A DNA stretch of 6,247 bases, taken from Chloroflexota bacterium. GTDB taxonomy: Bacteria > Chloroflexota > Dehalococcoidia > DSTF01 > JACRBR01. Below are positions 5,730 through 6,247 of this stretch, piece by piece. Position 1 is the first letter of the stretch, and each line of letters opens with the position of its first letter. A program made the position numbers and the translations under genes. Under the pieces are notes generated by a model, which saw nothing but the letters and a program-made list of their open reading frames with translations, had not been told where the DNA came from and searched no databases. The stretch covers positions 1 to 6,247 of the forward strand of contig JAKAMA010000156.1 of NCBI GenBank assembly GCA_021813085.1, in the 5' to 3' direction.

Positions 5730-6247
5730 ATGGTGCACCGGATCGATGCGTATGTGGCTGCGATGAGCCAGCCCGACGCCCCGCCTGTCTGCCGCGACGG
5801 CCTCGCCGCGTATGCCGTGGACGGGCTCCTTCCAGCGGTCGCCGTCACGGCGACAGATACGGATCATCTGGGGCGGTGCCTATCCGAAGCGCAAAAACAG
5901 GGCATGGCCGTCATCCCGTCCGGCGGCGGCGCGCACATGGGGCTGGGTAACACGCCGGCGGCGTTCGATATCGCGCTCTCGACCGTGGGCCTCGACCGCA
6001 TCATCGCGCACGAGCCGGCGGACCTGACGGTGACCGTCGAGGCGGGCGTGCCGTTAGCGACGCTACAGGTGGCGCTCGCCCGCCACGGGCAGTTCTTGCC
6101 GCTCGACCCACCGGCCGCAGCCGGCGCGACCGTCGGCGGCGTGCTGGCGGCGGACGCGCAGGGCGCGCTGCGTCACGCGTTCGGGACGGCGCGCGACTGG
6201 CTCATCGGCGTCAAGGTAGTGCAGGCCGACGGCACGCTCGTGAAATC
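5730..6247 (+). CDS. glcE: FAD-binding oxidase subunit, GlcE-type; 3' end outside window
   Basis: The frame runs open to the end of the window, giving 172 residues of a protein that continues beyond it. It contains an N-terminal PCMH FAD-binding domain: 'VIPSGGGAHMGLGN' around 61-74, 'ADLTVTVEAGVPLATLQ', 'GQFLPLDPP', 'ATVGGVLAAD' around 133-142, and 'GTARDWLIGVKVVQADGTLVK' at the cut end. This is the GlcE pattern, the second FAD-binding subunit of glycolate oxidase, which is shorter than GlcD and lacks its large C-terminal domain; the latter cannot be checked here. The start is either ATG 5715, overlapping glcD by eight bases, or ATG 5730, seven bases after the glcD stop. The second is preferred for its GAGG site. 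Codon use is slightly less GC-strict than in its neighbours, with CTA, CAA, AAA and one TTA at 6054. A GlcF iron-sulfur subunit is expected downstream. Confidence 0.9.
   Translation, partial: MVHRIDAYVAAMSQPDAPPVCRDGLAAYAVDGLLPAVAVTATDTDHLGRCLSEAQKQGMAVIPSGGGAHMGLGNTPAAFDIALSTVGLDRIIAHEPADLTVTVEAGVPLATLQVALARHGQFLPLDPPAAAGATVGGVLAADAQGALRHAFGTARDWLIGVKVVQADGTLVK

Noticed and set aside
4193..5848. A 551-codon open frame on the - strand opposite glcD
   Set aside because: Low-complexity, R/H/D-rich translation without motifs, antisense to a clear GlcD gene.

Overview
This is a very GC-rich window in which all supported genes lie on the + strand and are closely packed. It covers ordinary metabolic genes: the end of a two-subunit 2-oxoacid:ferredoxin oxidoreductase (korA partial, korB), a small zinc-ribbon/CBS protein, a zinc-dependent medium-chain alcohol/polyol dehydrogenase, a double-GNAT acetyltransferase, and the first two genes of a glycolate-oxidase-like flavoenzyme (glcD complete, glcE cut by the window end). 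The protein styles, GTG starts, a probable leaderless promoter with a TATACT -10 box, and CCCTCACCCC/CCTCTCCC-type palindromic intergenic sequence suggest Chloroflexota, with Actinomycetota as the main alternative. This is an inference from sequence style, not a database assignment.

Layout. Bases 2-2062 form a tight korA-korB-CBS unit, with gaps of 14 and 16 bases and a Shine-Dalgarno-like sequence before korB and before the CBS gene. KorA/KorB together would interconvert 2-oxoglutarate (or a related 2-oxoacid) and CoA with an acyl-CoA and CO2, passing electrons to ferredoxin. The adjacent CBS-pair protein is a reasonable candidate for an adenylate-sensing accessory protein. Bases 2063-2140 carry a palindromic GC-rich spacer. 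Bases 2141-4117 hold the dehydrogenase and the GNAT protein, 30 bases apart with the start preferred here and probably co-transcribed. Bases 4118-4204 hold a second palindrome followed by a probable promoter. Bases 4205-6247 hold glcD and glcE, with stop and start overlapping or within a few bases of each other. A GlcF-type iron-sulfur subunit would be expected just beyond the window.

No phage, transposon, CRISPR, RNA gene or defence system is visible. I see no clear evidence for a new system. The points most worth a second look are the CBS protein next to korAB, the inferred leaderless glcD start, the corrected dehydrogenase start, the GNAT protein with a degenerate second half, and the two different palindromes that bracket the dehydrogenase-GNAT pair. 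The long antisense reading frames are the usual by-product of high GC at third codon positions.
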